Source of the DNA: CAZKVU01 sp964556475
GTDB lineage: Bacteria; Patescibacteriota; Microgenomatia; UBA1406; HO2-37-13b
DNA length: 64,000 nucleotides
NCBI GenBank assembly: GCA_964556475.1
Contig: CAZKVU010000003.1
Location: 1 to 64,000, forward strand
Reading direction: 5' to 3'
In this document: piece by piece, positions 53,851-63,019 of the stretch
How the letters are laid out: the number at the start of each line of letters is the position of its first letter
How positions within the stretch are numbered: the first letter of the stretch is position 1
Translations under genes and position numbers: made by a program
The notes under the pieces: model-generated
The model's database searches: none
What the model was told of the DNA's origin: nothing
The model's input: only the letters and a program-made list of their open reading frames with translations

Positions 53851-54189
53851 ATGCGTGTTTATAAAAATGGTATTAAAGGATTTCTCGACTTTATCCGTGA
53901 AAGAGGTGTTGTGAGCCTTGCAATAGGTTTCATCCTTGGAGGAGCCGTAACAAAATTAGTAGCTTCGCTTGTGAACGATATCATCAATCCGGTCCTTGGC
54001 ATTGTGCTTGGATATGCCGGCGGTCTTACCAAAATCGTCGTTCAGCTTGGACCAGCTCAGATTAAAATCGGCAGCTTCGTCAGTGTTTTAATCGACTTTG
54101 TTGTCATCGCTCTTGTTGTATATTATGGAGTCCATATTCTCGGACTCGATAAACTTGACAAAACAGAAAAGGTAGAAAAAAAGAAGTAA
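53851..54189 (+). CDS. mscL: Large-conductance mechanosensitive channel (MscL)
   Basis: A 112-residue protein with the MscL form: N-terminal amphipathic GIKGFLDFIRERGVVSLAIGFILGGAVTKLVASLVNDIINPVLGIVLG, a short periplasmic loop, a second span (about 74-96), and a lysine-rich cytoplasmic end. The family's usual loop is longer, so this is a compact version. It opens on membrane tension to release solutes after osmotic downshock. The start is near the gap, so an upstream start cannot be fully excluded. Confidence 0.9.
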   Translation: MRVYKNGIKGFLDFIRERGVVSLAIGFILGGAVTKLVASLVNDIINPVLGIVLGYAGGLTKIVVQLGPAQIKIGSFVSVLIDFVVIALVVYYGVHILGLDKLDKTEKVEKKK

Positions 54190-54216
54190 AAAAAGGGGCT
54201 ATACAACTAACCAATT

Positions 54217-55218
54217 TCAACTTAAGCTCTTCTCGTTCTGAAGCCCATTCTGAAGTCTTTTAATATCTTCGTCGACCATGAGCTTTACCAGATCTTCAAG
54301 ATTCATTTTTGGCTTCCAGTTTAGCTTTTCAAGCGCTTTTTTCGGTTGTCCTTTAAGATCAGGAACTTCTGCAGGGCGCATAAACTGTGGATCTTTTTTT
54401 ACATAATTTTCCCAATTATCAATACCAGCATGCTTAAAGGCCAATTCGACAAATTCACGAACACTATGGCTTTGCCCTGTCGCAACCAAATAATCATCAG
54501 GCTCATCCTGTTGAAGCATGAGGTACATCGCTTCAACATAATCACCAGCAAAACCCCAGTCGCGCTTTGCCTCTAAGTTTCCGAGCTTTAGGTCGTTTGC
54601 TAATCCAAGTTTGATTCTCGCAACCCCATCGGTAATTTTACGAGTAACAAATTGAATACCTCGAATAGGGGACTCATGATTAAAAAGCACACCATTACAG
54701 GCAAAAATGCCAAAAGACTCTCTGAAATTTACGGTCATCCAGTAGGCATATATCTTTGAAACGCCATATGGACTTCGTGGGTGAAAGGGTGTTTGTTCTG
54801 TTTGGACACCATTTTCATTATTTGTACCGAACATTTCAGATGTTGAAGCCTGGTAGAAACGTGATCGTGGGCAAAATGTTTTAATTGCGTTCAGCAAATA
54901 AAGAACTCCAAGCGAATTTACTTCAGTTGTCTGTTTCGCAAGTGCCCATGATGATCCAACAAAAGATTGTGCAGCCAAGTTATATATCTCATCAGGACGG
55001 ATTGTCCGGATAATGTTCATTAAAGATGACTCATCCGTCATGTCACCCTCGCAATACTCAATCTTATTCTGTAAACCAAGATATTCGAGATTGCTCATAT
55101 TCGGATTTGAATACCTGCGTGTGAGTCCGTAAACTGTGTATCCTTTTTCAAGAAGAAGTTGTGCGAGATATGGACCATCTTGGCCTTGAATTCCCGTAAT
55201 AATTGCTGTTTTTGACAT
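54217..55218 (-). CDS. gmd: GDP-mannose 4,6-dehydratase
   Basis: A 333-residue extended short-chain dehydrogenase. It has AIITGIQGQDGPYLAQLLLEKGYTVYGLTRR, the NLAAQSFVGSSW stretch, the YQASTSEMFG active-site serine/threonine and Glu (125-128), and Tyr151/Lys155 in SPYGVSKIYAYW. FNHESPIRGIQFVTRKI is specific to GMD. It makes GDP-4-keto-6-deoxymannose, the precursor of GDP-fucose or GDP-rhamnose; the next enzyme is not in this window. No partner gene is on the same strand nearby. Confidence 0.94.
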   Translation of the reverse strand: MSKTAIITGIQGQDGPYLAQLLLEKGYTVYGLTRRYSNPNMSNLEYLGLQNKIEYCEGDMTDESSLMNIIRTIRPDEIYNLAAQSFVGSSWALAKQTTEVNSLGVLYLLNAIKTFCPRSRFYQASTSEMFGTNNENGVQTEQTPFHPRSPYGVSKIYAYWMTVNFRESFGIFACNGVLFNHESPIRGIQFVTRKITDGVARIKLGLANDLKLGNLEAKRDWGFAGDYVEAMYLMLQQDEPDDYLVATGQSHSVREFVELAFKHAGIDNWENYVKKDPQFMRPAEVPDLKGQPKKALEKLNWKPKMNLEDLVKLMVDEDIKRLQNGLQNEKSLS

Positions 55219-55225
55219 AAGGCTT

Positions 55226-55231
55226 ACTATA
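55226..55231 (-). promoter_or_regulatory. -10 element of gmd
   Basis: TATAGT on the reverse strand, 7 bases before the ATG at 55218. Confidence 0.5.
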
Positions 55232-55293
55232 ACACATCACCATACCTACATCAATATGATATGCTATAGATAGTTACCATTTATTTAACCCTT

Positions 55294-55734
55294 ATGATGG
55301 ACTCACTGAATAATCTTGAGAAAACATTATCAACGTATTTTGTGGACAAAGCGCCTAAAATGCCGCAAGATATTCAGGATATTCTTGTCCAGTTCGGACC
55401 ATGGGTTATGCTTATCGTCGTCATTGCCAGCGTCCCTGGTATTCTTGGCTTCTTAGGATTTGGCGCAATGGTAGCTCCTTTCAGTTCACTTGCATATAAA
55501 ACTGCTGGTCCAACATATGCGGTTATCTGGGCTCTCTCAATTATCGCTCTTGCACTCAATGCACTCGCGCTACCAGGTTTATTTAAAAAGGAAATGCGAT
55601 CATGGAGGCTTGTTTTTTACTCAGTGCTTGTAGCTGCTGTTCAGGATATTGTATCAATGAATGTGCTCGGACTCATCGTAGGATCAGCGATTTCGTTATA
55701 CATACTGTTTCAGATTAAACACAATTACCGATAG
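55294..55734 (+). CDS. Hypothetical four-span membrane protein
   Basis: A 146-residue protein. An amphipathic N-terminal helix of about 35 residues is followed by four spans near 34-56, 63-85, 88-102 and 112-138. Glycine-rich PGILGFLGFGAMVAP lies in the first hairpin. I recognise no family and see no catalytic residues. It is followed 5 bases later by the flippase gene with a GTG start, so the two are probably co-transcribed. Confidence 0.7.
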   Translation: MMDSLNNLEKTLSTYFVDKAPKMPQDIQDILVQFGPWVMLIVVIASVPGILGFLGFGAMVAPFSSLAYKTAGPTYAVIWALSIIALALNALALPGLFKKEMRSWRLVFYSVLVAAVQDIVSMNVLGLIVGSAISLYILFQIKHNYR

Positions 55735-55739
55735 TTTCC

Positions 55740-57136
55740 GTGTCCAAGGACATTATTATTAACGCCGGAGGTGCGTATCTCAATATCGGCTTTGCCACTT
55801 TTTACACGATTTTCCTCGCGCGTACGTTCGATAGGGTAGAATTTGGTGTTTTAAGCGTTCTTCTTGTTTTCTCATACGTTCTGGCGAACGTCTTCAATTT
55901 TGGAATGCCTGCAGCGATTTATGCTCATATCCCTGAAATCGCCCACGATCACGCAAAAGCTGTTCGGTTTTTGAAATCGAATATCATGTTACTGACGGTA
56001 TTAGCCGTGGTATCACTCGGCATTATTTTTCTGATCTCGCCATATCTTGACGCTCACATTTTTAAACTACATGCCCCACTTGTATATTATGGATTAGCTT
56101 TGTTGGGTACATTTTTCTATATTATTCAAAATTTTGTCCGTGATTCATTGAATGCAGTTGGTGATTTTCTTCATATCAATATCGCTCAAAATATATCAAA
56201 CGCAGTCAAAACAGCTCTCCTTGTAATTGTTGCNNNNNNNNNNNNNNNNNNNNNNNNNNNNNNNNNNNNNNNNNNNNNNNNNNNNNNNNNNNNNNNNNNN
56301 NNNNNNNNNNNNNNNNNNNNNNNNNNNNNNNNNATATCGCTCAAAATATATCAAACGCAGTCAAAACAGCTCTCCTTGTAATTGTTGCTATTAATCATTC
56401 CTTAACAATTGGAAATGCACTGTTTATCATGGGGATCATTGGACCAGCAATTGTATTTGCGATTGTACTATTTGAGAGAAGATGGATTATCCGTTCCTTT
56501 ATAGACAGCGACATAACCCGTTCAGCCATAAAACTCGGCTATACAACTCAATATTTTATCGCTTCACAACTATTCGCGTTAGCAAGCCGCATAGATCTGT
56601 TCATGGTTGCCTATTTCCTCATGCCGGGCGACAAAGGCGACTATGCACTGGCGCAACGCATTGTCCTCGCTATCGTAACAACCACAGACAGCATTTCACA
56701 GGTTTTATCGCCTCAATTTGCCAAGGTCAGTTCGCGCAATGAAATTCTTGCCTTATTCAAAAAATCATTCATATTTGTCCTCTTACCAACGGCTTTGTTT
56801 GTCGCAGCAATGATTGTGCCAACATTCCTGTATACATTATTCTTCACAGATAAATTTATTTTGGCCTTCCCAGTTACGAGATTATTGAGTTTTGCGTATA
56901 TCCCGTATAATTTCGCGGCAATTCTGCTTTTATATTTCCTCTATACAATTAAAAAGCCGATCCACGTCATTTATTCAAACTTTATCCTTGTCGTCATTTT
57001 AATAGTAGGTGATTACGTGCTGATTCCAAAATTGAGCTTATACGGACCACCAATCGCATCGTTCGTTGCGTTTATAGCTGTTTTAATATATCTTTTGACT
57101 GTTTTTATGCGCCATTTTAAGAAGAAGACTTCATAA
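55740..57136 (+). CDS. Polysaccharide flippase (Wzx/PST type), split by a false assembly gap
   Basis: Starts with GTG (SKDIIINAGGAYLNIGFATFYTIFLARTFDRVEFGVLSVLLVFSYVLANVFNFGM), the N-terminal pattern of the family, and continues after the gap through RIDLFMVAYFLMPGDKGDYALAQRIV to 57136. The 55 bases before the N run are repeated exactly after it, and the frames on both sides agree when one copy and the Ns are removed. The restored gene has 413 residues and about 12 spans, a normal length. It would export a lipid-linked glycan. It converges on the O-antigen-ligase-like gene with a 20-base overlap. Confidence 0.85.
56179..56233 (+). repeat. Left copy of a 55-base artefactual duplication
   Basis: Identical to 56334-56388. 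The length of 55 is a common assembler k-mer, and the copies touch the N run on both sides. This is the mark of two contigs that overlap but were joined with Ns instead of merged. Confidence 0.93.
56234..56333. other. Assembly gap (100 N), probably not a real gap
   Basis: Exactly 100 N between two identical 55-base sequences. The true sequence most likely has no gap here; removing 155 bases restores one open frame. Confidence 0.93.
56334..56388 (+). repeat. Right copy of a 55-base artefactual duplication
   Basis: Begins at the first base after the N run and matches the last 55 bases before it. Its reading phase is the same as that of the left copy. Confidence 0.93.
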
Positions 57137-58370
57137 CAGATATGCTGATCAGCACAAAATAAATGATGATATAAGGGTAAAATAGAGAATTTTCAAATAA
57201 AGCATGAATAAAAAGCCCACCATAGATGCTCAGAACGCTATATATCATAACCGAATTCTTTTTTTTCGCATCTCTGAACATTATGTAAGCAGATCTACCT
57301 ACCATATATAAAAACGCTAAAAATCCGATCAAGCCAGTTGTCGCAAGTATAAATAAATAACTATTTGGCACACCTGCGCCTGAGTGGTTAGTCAACCATG
57401 ATTGCGCATTTCCATTTTCTTTCAAAAAACCCGCTTGATGTTGTGCGTAGCGATACATGTTAAAACCAACACCAAAAACCGGATGCTTCAAAAATATCTC
57501 TGTAGCTTGTTGGTATGCCACTAATCGGGAATTAACCGAGACTGTTCGAGCTAAATTAACACCCTCACCTGGGAGTGATTTTGGAAGTAATATCAGTCCA
57601 ATAATAAAAAACAGGCTCGTTATGAACAAAAATTTCGCATTTCTTACAAAAATACTCAATAAAATCACTGATACTCCAAACATAAGATACGAGCTTCGAG
57701 AATAGGTCAGCATCAGTGCTGTGAAACATAATCCTGAAAAAATAGCATAGTGTACTGGCTTGTTATGCTGATTGCTGTTTCTCTGTTTATTTTCAAGGTA
57801 AAATCCGCATGATAGAATAAATCCGAAAACAAAGAGTGCACCTGAAAAATTAGGATCGAAAAGTGTTCCGTATATGCGATACAAATGCTCATCCCAACCT
57901 TGATAATACAGTGAACGAAGATCAGGGAATAATATGTATTGAATCAAGCCAAAACAAGCGAAAGCTATGAGTGAGATAAACACATACTTCAATATCGTGC
58001 GCAATTCCGCTGACGGCTTTTGCAGTATTATATAGCCAACATTTAGGTATAAAATGAGTCTGAAAAAATACAATAACCCTGTGGAAAATGCTTGTATCGG
58101 GTAGTCAAAGATGTGAATTCCGGCTGAAATGAGTGCAATAACTAAAAATGGGGCAACTGTGATACTTTTATTGAGTAGCTTTCGAGTAGATTGTTTAACA
58201 GCAAAAAACCGCGTCAACGAACACATGAACAGCATGCTTGCTACAATGTCGATACCGAGCACCGATATGCTGTTATTCAAATCAAATCTGAGAATATTTC
58301 CAAAGGGAAGCAGGGTAATAAGCAAAATTACGGCTACGTTTTCAATTCGCTTGAGCATTATTTCGGGCAT
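57117..58370 (-). CDS. O-antigen ligase/polymerase-like membrane protein (Wzy/WaaL family)
   Basis: A 417-residue protein with about ten spans. It has the family's long outer loop with SRLVAYQQATEIFLKHPVFGVGFNMYRYAQHQ and NHSGAGVPNSYLFILATTGLIGFLAFL, the region named O-antigen ligase (PF04932). The conserved arginine pair positions lie near the start of this loop (SVNSRLVAYQ). Such proteins polymerise or attach lipid-linked glycans outside the membrane. It overlaps the upstream GT2-flippase gene by 29 bases. Confidence 0.88.
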   Translation of the reverse strand: MPEIMLKRIENVAVILLITLLPFGNILRFDLNNSISVLGIDIVASMLFMCSLTRFFAVKQSTRKLLNKSITVAPFLVIALISAGIHIFDYPIQAFSTGLLYFFRLILYLNVGYIILQKPSAELRTILKYVFISLIAFACFGLIQYILFPDLRSLYYQGWDEHLYRIYGTLFDPNFSGALFVFGFILSCGFYLENKQRNSNQHNKPVHYAIFSGLCFTALMLTYSRSSYLMFGVSVILLSIFVRNAKFLFITSLFFIIGLILLPKSLPGEGVNLARTVSVNSRLVAYQQATEIFLKHPVFGVGFNMYRYAQHQAGFLKENGNAQSWLTNHSGAGVPNSYLFILATTGLIGFLAFLYMVGRSAYIMFRDAKKKNSVMIYSVLSIYGGLFIHALFENSLFYPYIIIYFVLISISVMKSSS

Positions 58371-60513
58371 TTATAACTATGTATCCAACAAGAACTATAC
58401 ACTGTGTTAGAACTGTCGTCCAACTCGCTGCAATATACGAATACTGGGGGATAAGAACGCTATTGACGGCAATATTCACGCAAAAAGCCACAATTGATAC
58501 CCAAAGAATTGCCTTTTCCTTATGGTCTGCTAAAAGTGAGCTCGCATAATAACCAGATAATACTGTCACAGCTGCTGCAAGGGCTAAAATGCGAAGCGGG
58601 GCGAGCGCAGACATGTACTCAGAACCGCCAATTATCTGAATATAGAGCGGTGCAAGGATATAAAGACCCACAAAAGCACATAATGCAATAAAAAATGTTA
58701 CATTTCGGAAAACGTTGCGAGATTTCTGTTGAAGTTGATTTTTACTTGACGTGAAATAGGGGAGTAGTGTTTGTGTAAAATACCCTCCGATGACTATAGC
58801 AATCTCAAAAGGTTTATATGCTAAAGAGTAATATCCCACAGCAGGTGAGTGTTGTGGAGAAAAGAAGAAGCCAAGCAAAAGCATGTCAATTTTAAAATAG
58901 GCTGTTGCAAAAAGATAAATGCCAATAAAAGGCCAAAACCTAATTAGCAGACTACCTAATTGTTTGCTAACGAGCTTAATCTGTGAATACGGCCTATCCC
59001 AACAAGCTGAACTGAATAACAAACCACTCAAATATCCCACAGCATGGATAATAAGGAAATAATTCAGTGTACGCTTCTGTAATAATCCAAACCAGAATAA
59101 TGACAATATAATGAGCGCAGTCAGCACCTGAGCAGCAACAACAATTTTGTACTTTAGCTGCCCTTTTAACACAGACCACAAAGTATTCGATAATAAAAGC
59201 GCTATAGATGACACTGACGCTATGAGGATCCCGCGTTTAATATCTGCTGAATACCCTGAAAAGAGAAGAGTTCCAACAAGAAGCATGCTTAAGGCACCAG
59301 CAATGTAAACTCTTAAGGAAAAAATTGCTCCCAAAGCCTTTTTTTCCACCTTTTGCGCTGTTTCACGTGTAATATAGGCGTCTAGACCAAGGTCAGCGAA
59401 CATAAAAACGGCCGTAGATATAGCGAAAATGAATGAAAATGTTCCGAATTCCTGCGGACCAAGGTAACGCGCAAGTAAAAAAGTTGTCAAGAAACCAATA
59501 CCAGCAGTAAAACCCCTTCCGATAAGCTGAATTATCACATTACTAAATACAGGATGCTGGAACATACCCACGCTCATTCCAGTAAGTGTCGCGATATCAG
59601 ACACTACCTGTAGTGTGGGAAGGAGAAATATTGCTTTCAAGGATCGAACATAACCATAATTCTTCCGTACCGACCATAATGCATACGCACAAAGTAGCGC
59701 TATAATGCTAAATACAAGTAACGGTGATTGATATATGATCGCTGAAATCAATAGGGCCAAACCAATAGCGTATCGGGCAAAAATCAACGGCGTTTGTGGT
59801 CTAAAATGTAATGCCTGGCCATCTCCGCGCGCATATCTGAAAAATTGAACAAATGCAGAACTAAGTGATTTTTTTTGAGGCCAATATACAATTGCGTTCC
59901 GTGAAAGCTCAAATTTCATACCTGTCTCCCGCAGACTGCGAGCAAACATTAAATCTTCAGCCGTATCAAGATTTTCTGGGTAGCCTTTTACATCAGCCCA
60001 TGCCGATTTTTTGAATGCTATTGAACGGGAAGAGGGGAGAAACTCTTCTGCGGTAAGCCTTTCAAATTTATCATGCATAACTGAAGTGTATGCTGCCAGA
60101 CAGTGCTGAAAAACAGTTTCAGCAGCATTTCTCGATGGTGGATAAGCTGGAATATAGAAACCGCTCACTACGTCGACAGCAGGATTCTTCTTAAATGGTT
60201 TTGTGATATTCCGTACCCAATCTTTATCTAAAATACAGCCAGCGTCTGTCACCAGAATGTGATTATACCGAGCTTGCGAAATAGCATAATTTCTGCATGT
60301 AGATCGATTACCAGCCTTTTGCAACAACCTATATGCTATTTTCATTTGCCCGAAGGCTTTTTTGTAGTTTTTGAGAATGTTCCAAGTGCTGTCTGTGCTC
60401 ATTGCATCAACAATAATAACCTCGGGGGGCAGTTGACTCTGATGGAGTATTGATTCAAGCAAATCTTGTATGCTCTTTTCTTCGTTATATACAGTGCAAA
60501 TTAAACTTTCCAT
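58342..60513 (-). CDS. Fusion of a GT2 glycosyltransferase and a Wzx-type flippase
   Basis: A single open frame of 723 residues. Residues 1-240 are a GT2 domain: SLICTVYNEEKSIQDLLES, VIIVDAMSTDST, a DAG metal site (90-92), the catalytic-base motif AEDLMFARSL (186-187) and FFRYARGDG (224-232), as in ExoA-like enzymes. Three spans follow (about 248-316). From about 321 to the end is a flippase with roughly 12 spans, starting NVIIQLIGRGFTAGIGFLTTFLLARYLGPQEFGTFSFI. No stop or low-quality run separates them. It could add a sugar and export the product. The start overlaps the GT4 end by 13 bases. Confidence 0.9.
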   Translation of the reverse strand: MESLICTVYNEEKSIQDLLESILHQSQLPPEVIIVDAMSTDSTWNILKNYKKAFGQMKIAYRLLQKAGNRSTCRNYAISQARYNHILVTDAGCILDKDWVRNITKPFKKNPAVDVVSGFYIPAYPPSRNAAETVFQHCLAAYTSVMHDKFERLTAEEFLPSSRSIAFKKSAWADVKGYPENLDTAEDLMFARSLRETGMKFELSRNAIVYWPQKKSLSSAFVQFFRYARGDGQALHFRPQTPLIFARYAIGLALLISAIIYQSPLLVFSIIALLCAYALWSVRKNYGYVRSLKAIFLLPTLQVVSDIATLTGMSVGMFQHPVFSNVIIQLIGRGFTAGIGFLTTFLLARYLGPQEFGTFSFIFAISTAVFMFADLGLDAYITRETAQKVEKKALGAIFSLRVYIAGALSMLLVGTLLFSGYSADIKRGILIASVSSIALLLSNTLWSVLKGQLKYKIVVAAQVLTALIILSLFWFGLLQKRTLNYFLIIHAVGYLSGLLFSSACWDRPYSQIKLVSKQLGSLLIRFWPFIGIYLFATAYFKIDMLLLGFFFSPQHSPAVGYYSLAYKPFEIAIVIGGYFTQTLLPYFTSSKNQLQQKSRNVFRNVTFFIALCAFVGLYILAPLYIQIIGGSEYMSALAPLRILALAAAVTVLSGYYASSLLADHKEKAILWVSIVAFCVNIAVNSVLIPQYSYIAASWTTVLTQCIVLVGYIVINARNNAQAN

Positions 60514-61514
60514 AGTGTTAGATACTGCTTTACCACATCGTCCCACGTGTGTTCCTCTAAATATTCTTTAAGTGAGCTTCGTATTTTTTTGTTTAATATG
60601 CCGAATTCACTGCCTAATACGACCCTGGCAAGCTCTGTTGGGTTATTATTAATAGTTATCCACATGGCAAATGGTGCTAACGTGAGATAATCTTTCTTTA
60701 ATGGATTTTCATAAACGGCAATAACAGGTTTTCCATACGATAATGCCTGCAATATTGTTAAATATGAAGAAGCACAGACAATGTCTGCTTTTTTAATCAA
60801 TGTTCCTAATTCAGAAACAAAACCATGCACATTCCCGTATTTTTCCAGTTTCCAACGTAGCGGCCCATCCCCACATACATCGAGGGTAAAGGATGGCAAT
60901 TTTTTAAATAATTCCAGATAGGTCTTTATACCAATATCAGGAGCTAATCTTCCTATAAATAGAATGTGCGGATGAGGATTAATTTCCTTAGGAATTTTTG
61001 ACAATCCTATTGAAATATTATGCACACCTCCATATGTAACGACCTTGGGTTTTGTGCCATACCACTTTTCAATATAATGTCCAACATTCATCGTGTCAGA
61101 TGATAACAATCTGCTCATACGCCTTACGATAATGGCCTTTCTGTCCGGTGGGAATACACCTTCATAGCCATGAAATGTTGTATAAACTCTTTTAAAAAAA
61201 TACAAAAAAAGATACGGAACATACCAGAAAAAAACATCGTGACAATGGACAAGTTCTGCCTCAAAAAATTGCTTATGCAATTTGAATAATTCATGCCAGA
61301 TTTTAAATTTCTTCCAAAATCCGGGTCTGCCAGCATGAAAATAGTAAATATTAAGATTATTATGCTTTAGATAGCCTACCTTCTTATCTGAAGATTCAGT
61401 AATAACAGTAATGTAGTGTCCCTGTTGTGCCAATCTCGTTGCAACTTCGTATGCATGAGTCTCAACACCCCCGATGTGCGGCCAAAACCGCGCAGATAAG
61501 AACAGGATTTTCAT
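60501..61514 (-). CDS. GT4-family glycosyltransferase
   Basis: A 337-residue GT-B enzyme. It starts MKILFLSARFWPHIGGVETHAYEVATRLAQQGH, the standard GT4 entry with the glycine loop. Later LVHCHDVFFWYVPYL, ILFIGRLAPDIGIKTYLELF and CGDGPLRWKLEKYGNVHGFV follow the family order. The EX7E region is degenerate (CASSYLTILQALSYGKPVIA; serine for the first glutamate), so catalysis may differ. It is the first gene of a leftward group with the GT2-flippase fusion and the ligase-like gene. Confidence 0.86.
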   Translation of the reverse strand: MKILFLSARFWPHIGGVETHAYEVATRLAQQGHYITVITESSDKKVGYLKHNNLNIYYFHAGRPGFWKKFKIWHELFKLHKQFFEAELVHCHDVFFWYVPYLFLYFFKRVYTTFHGYEGVFPPDRKAIIVRRMSRLLSSDTMNVGHYIEKWYGTKPKVVTYGGVHNISIGLSKIPKEINPHPHILFIGRLAPDIGIKTYLELFKKLPSFTLDVCGDGPLRWKLEKYGNVHGFVSELGTLIKKADIVCASSYLTILQALSYGKPVIAVYENPLKKDYLTLAPFAMWITINNNPTELARVVLGSEFGILNKKIRSSLKEYLEEHTWDDVVKQYLTLWKV

Positions 61515-61523
61515 TGATATATC

Positions 61524-61552
61524 TTACCAAATAGGCACATTAGGCGTATAAT
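61524..61552 (+). promoter_or_regulatory. Promoter of the rightward GT-C gene (-35 TTACCA, -10 TATAAT)
   Basis: TTACCA, a 17-base spacer and TATAAT, then 6 bases to the ATG at 61559. The gap between divergent starts is 44 bases. Confidence 0.65.
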
Positions 61553-61558
61553 TGACAT

Positions 61559-62995
61559 ATGGTGTGGCTTATATTGATACTAGCAGCACTTGTGCGAATA
61601 CCCGCGCTTAATCAGTCGTTCTGGCTTGATGAAGCCGCTCAAGCCGTCTTATCAAGCAAACCTATTCTCAGTGTTCATTACGCATCAGACTTTCAACCAC
61701 CTTTATTTTATATTTTCAGCCATTTTTGGATGCAATTAGGAGCACTATTCGGAACACGAGCTGAATGGTTTCTCCGGCTTCCATCTGTTTTTTTCAGCAT
61801 TGCATCGATCTTGTTGATATTCAAGTTTGTTGAGAAAATTTTTAGCCGTAAAACAGCGATTATAACCTCGCTTTTTCTGTCTGTATCACCATTTAACATT
61901 TATTACGCACAGGAATTCCGCATGTATTCGTTACTAACGCTTGTATTGGTATGTTCGTGGGTTTTCTTATGGTATAAAAAGTGGGCACTCTATGCTTTGA
62001 GCATACTTATCGGTGTTTTTACTCATTATTTTGCCTTTATAGCAATCCTTTCTCAATGCGTCTTTGTTATTGCAGCACGACGTAAAGATCTCAAAAGCTT
62101 TATAAAAGCACTCAGCGCCGGATTAAGTCCGTTTATTGTGTGGATTCCGGTGTTTATACAGCAGGTTAAAACGTCCCAACAGCTCATTCATGCGTGGCCA
62201 GGATGGTCGGCTCTGAGTAATGTCGGTTTTTTTAAATTTCCCGGACTCGTGCTTGCTAAGTTCACTGTTGGCATGATAAGCCCTCAGAATAAATTATTTT
62301 ATATGACTGTTGTTGCTGGTTTTGGGTTGATTGTACTTATGGCTGCAATGGGAATCGTGAAAAAAAAGCTCTTTAAAAAACCCGAGGGAATTCTGCTTAT
62401 ATGTACAGTCGTTCTGCCCTTGGTGATTTCGTGGATTGGCGGTATATTTATTTCTGCTAGTTCGCCATGGCGCATACAGTTTGTGCTGCCATTTTTCTAC
62501 GCCGGCATTGCCGTTGGGCTCATACAGTTCAAAAAAACGCATTTTCAGCGTTACCTAGCTGTTGGTGGATTTGCTCTTATTATGCTTACGCACCTATTTT
62601 TTTCATATACATACCTATTTGAGCCGAAATATCAACGTGAAGACTGGCGATCAGCAGTAGGTTATACCGATAGCCTCATACACGGCACAGATCTCGCCCT
62701 TACGGAATATATTGGACCGTGGGCACCAATGGAGTGGTATTCATCGAAATTTGGTAATTATCGCGGCAGTAGTTCAACACCAGCGGTTTCTGAGCGGGGA
62801 GTAGTAGATGGAATTGGGCCACTGATAAAATCAGATCAAAAACCGTTTACTATTGTGCTTTATACATATCTTTTTGAATTATCAGATCCACAACAGATGG
62901 TATCGTCGTATTTGTTGTCTCAAGGTTATGTCCTTGCATCAGAAAAAGATTTTCGGGGCGTTGGAGTTATTAAAAAATATCGTCTCCACAAGTAA
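61559..62995 (+). CDS. GT39/PMT-like membrane glycosyltransferase
   Basis: A 478-residue protein with about ten spans. The first loop carries NQSFWLDEAAQAVLSSK with Asp24-Glu25, followed by SDFQPPLFYIFSHFW and EWFLRLPSVFFSIASI and then YYAQEFRMYSLLTLVLV, the usual order in GT39/PMT_2 enzymes. A short soluble tail ends the protein. It probably transfers a sugar from polyprenyl phosphate on the outer face. It converges on the ATPase-winged-helix gene with 24 bases between. Confidence 0.85.
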   Translation: MVWLILILAALVRIPALNQSFWLDEAAQAVLSSKPILSVHYASDFQPPLFYIFSHFWMQLGALFGTRAEWFLRLPSVFFSIASILLIFKFVEKIFSRKTAIITSLFLSVSPFNIYYAQEFRMYSLLTLVLVCSWVFLWYKKWALYALSILIGVFTHYFAFIAILSQCVFVIAARRKDLKSFIKALSAGLSPFIVWIPVFIQQVKTSQQLIHAWPGWSALSNVGFFKFPGLVLAKFTVGMISPQNKLFYMTVVAGFGLIVLMAAMGIVKKKLFKKPEGILLICTVVLPLVISWIGGIFISASSPWRIQFVLPFFYAGIAVGLIQFKKTHFQRYLAVGGFALIMLTHLFFSYTYLFEPKYQREDWRSAVGYTDSLIHGTDLALTEYIGPWAPMEWYSSKFGNYRGSSSTPAVSERGVVDGIGPLIKSDQKPFTIVLYTYLFELSDPQQMVSSYLLSQGYVLASEKDFRGVGVIKKYRLHK

Positions 62996-63019
62996 AAAAA
63001 GGCGGGTACTGGCCGCAAA

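Noticed and set aside
54190..54216. Rho-independent terminator between mscL and gmd
   Set aside because: The convergent gap is only 27 bases and has no GC-rich hairpin followed by T residues. In general I found no convincing intrinsic terminator in the window.
55740..56381. Open frame that runs through the N run and stops at 56381
   Set aside because: The Ns are read as unknown residues and the part after the gap is in the wrong phase. The true frame continues to 57136 once the duplicated 55 bases and the Ns are removed.
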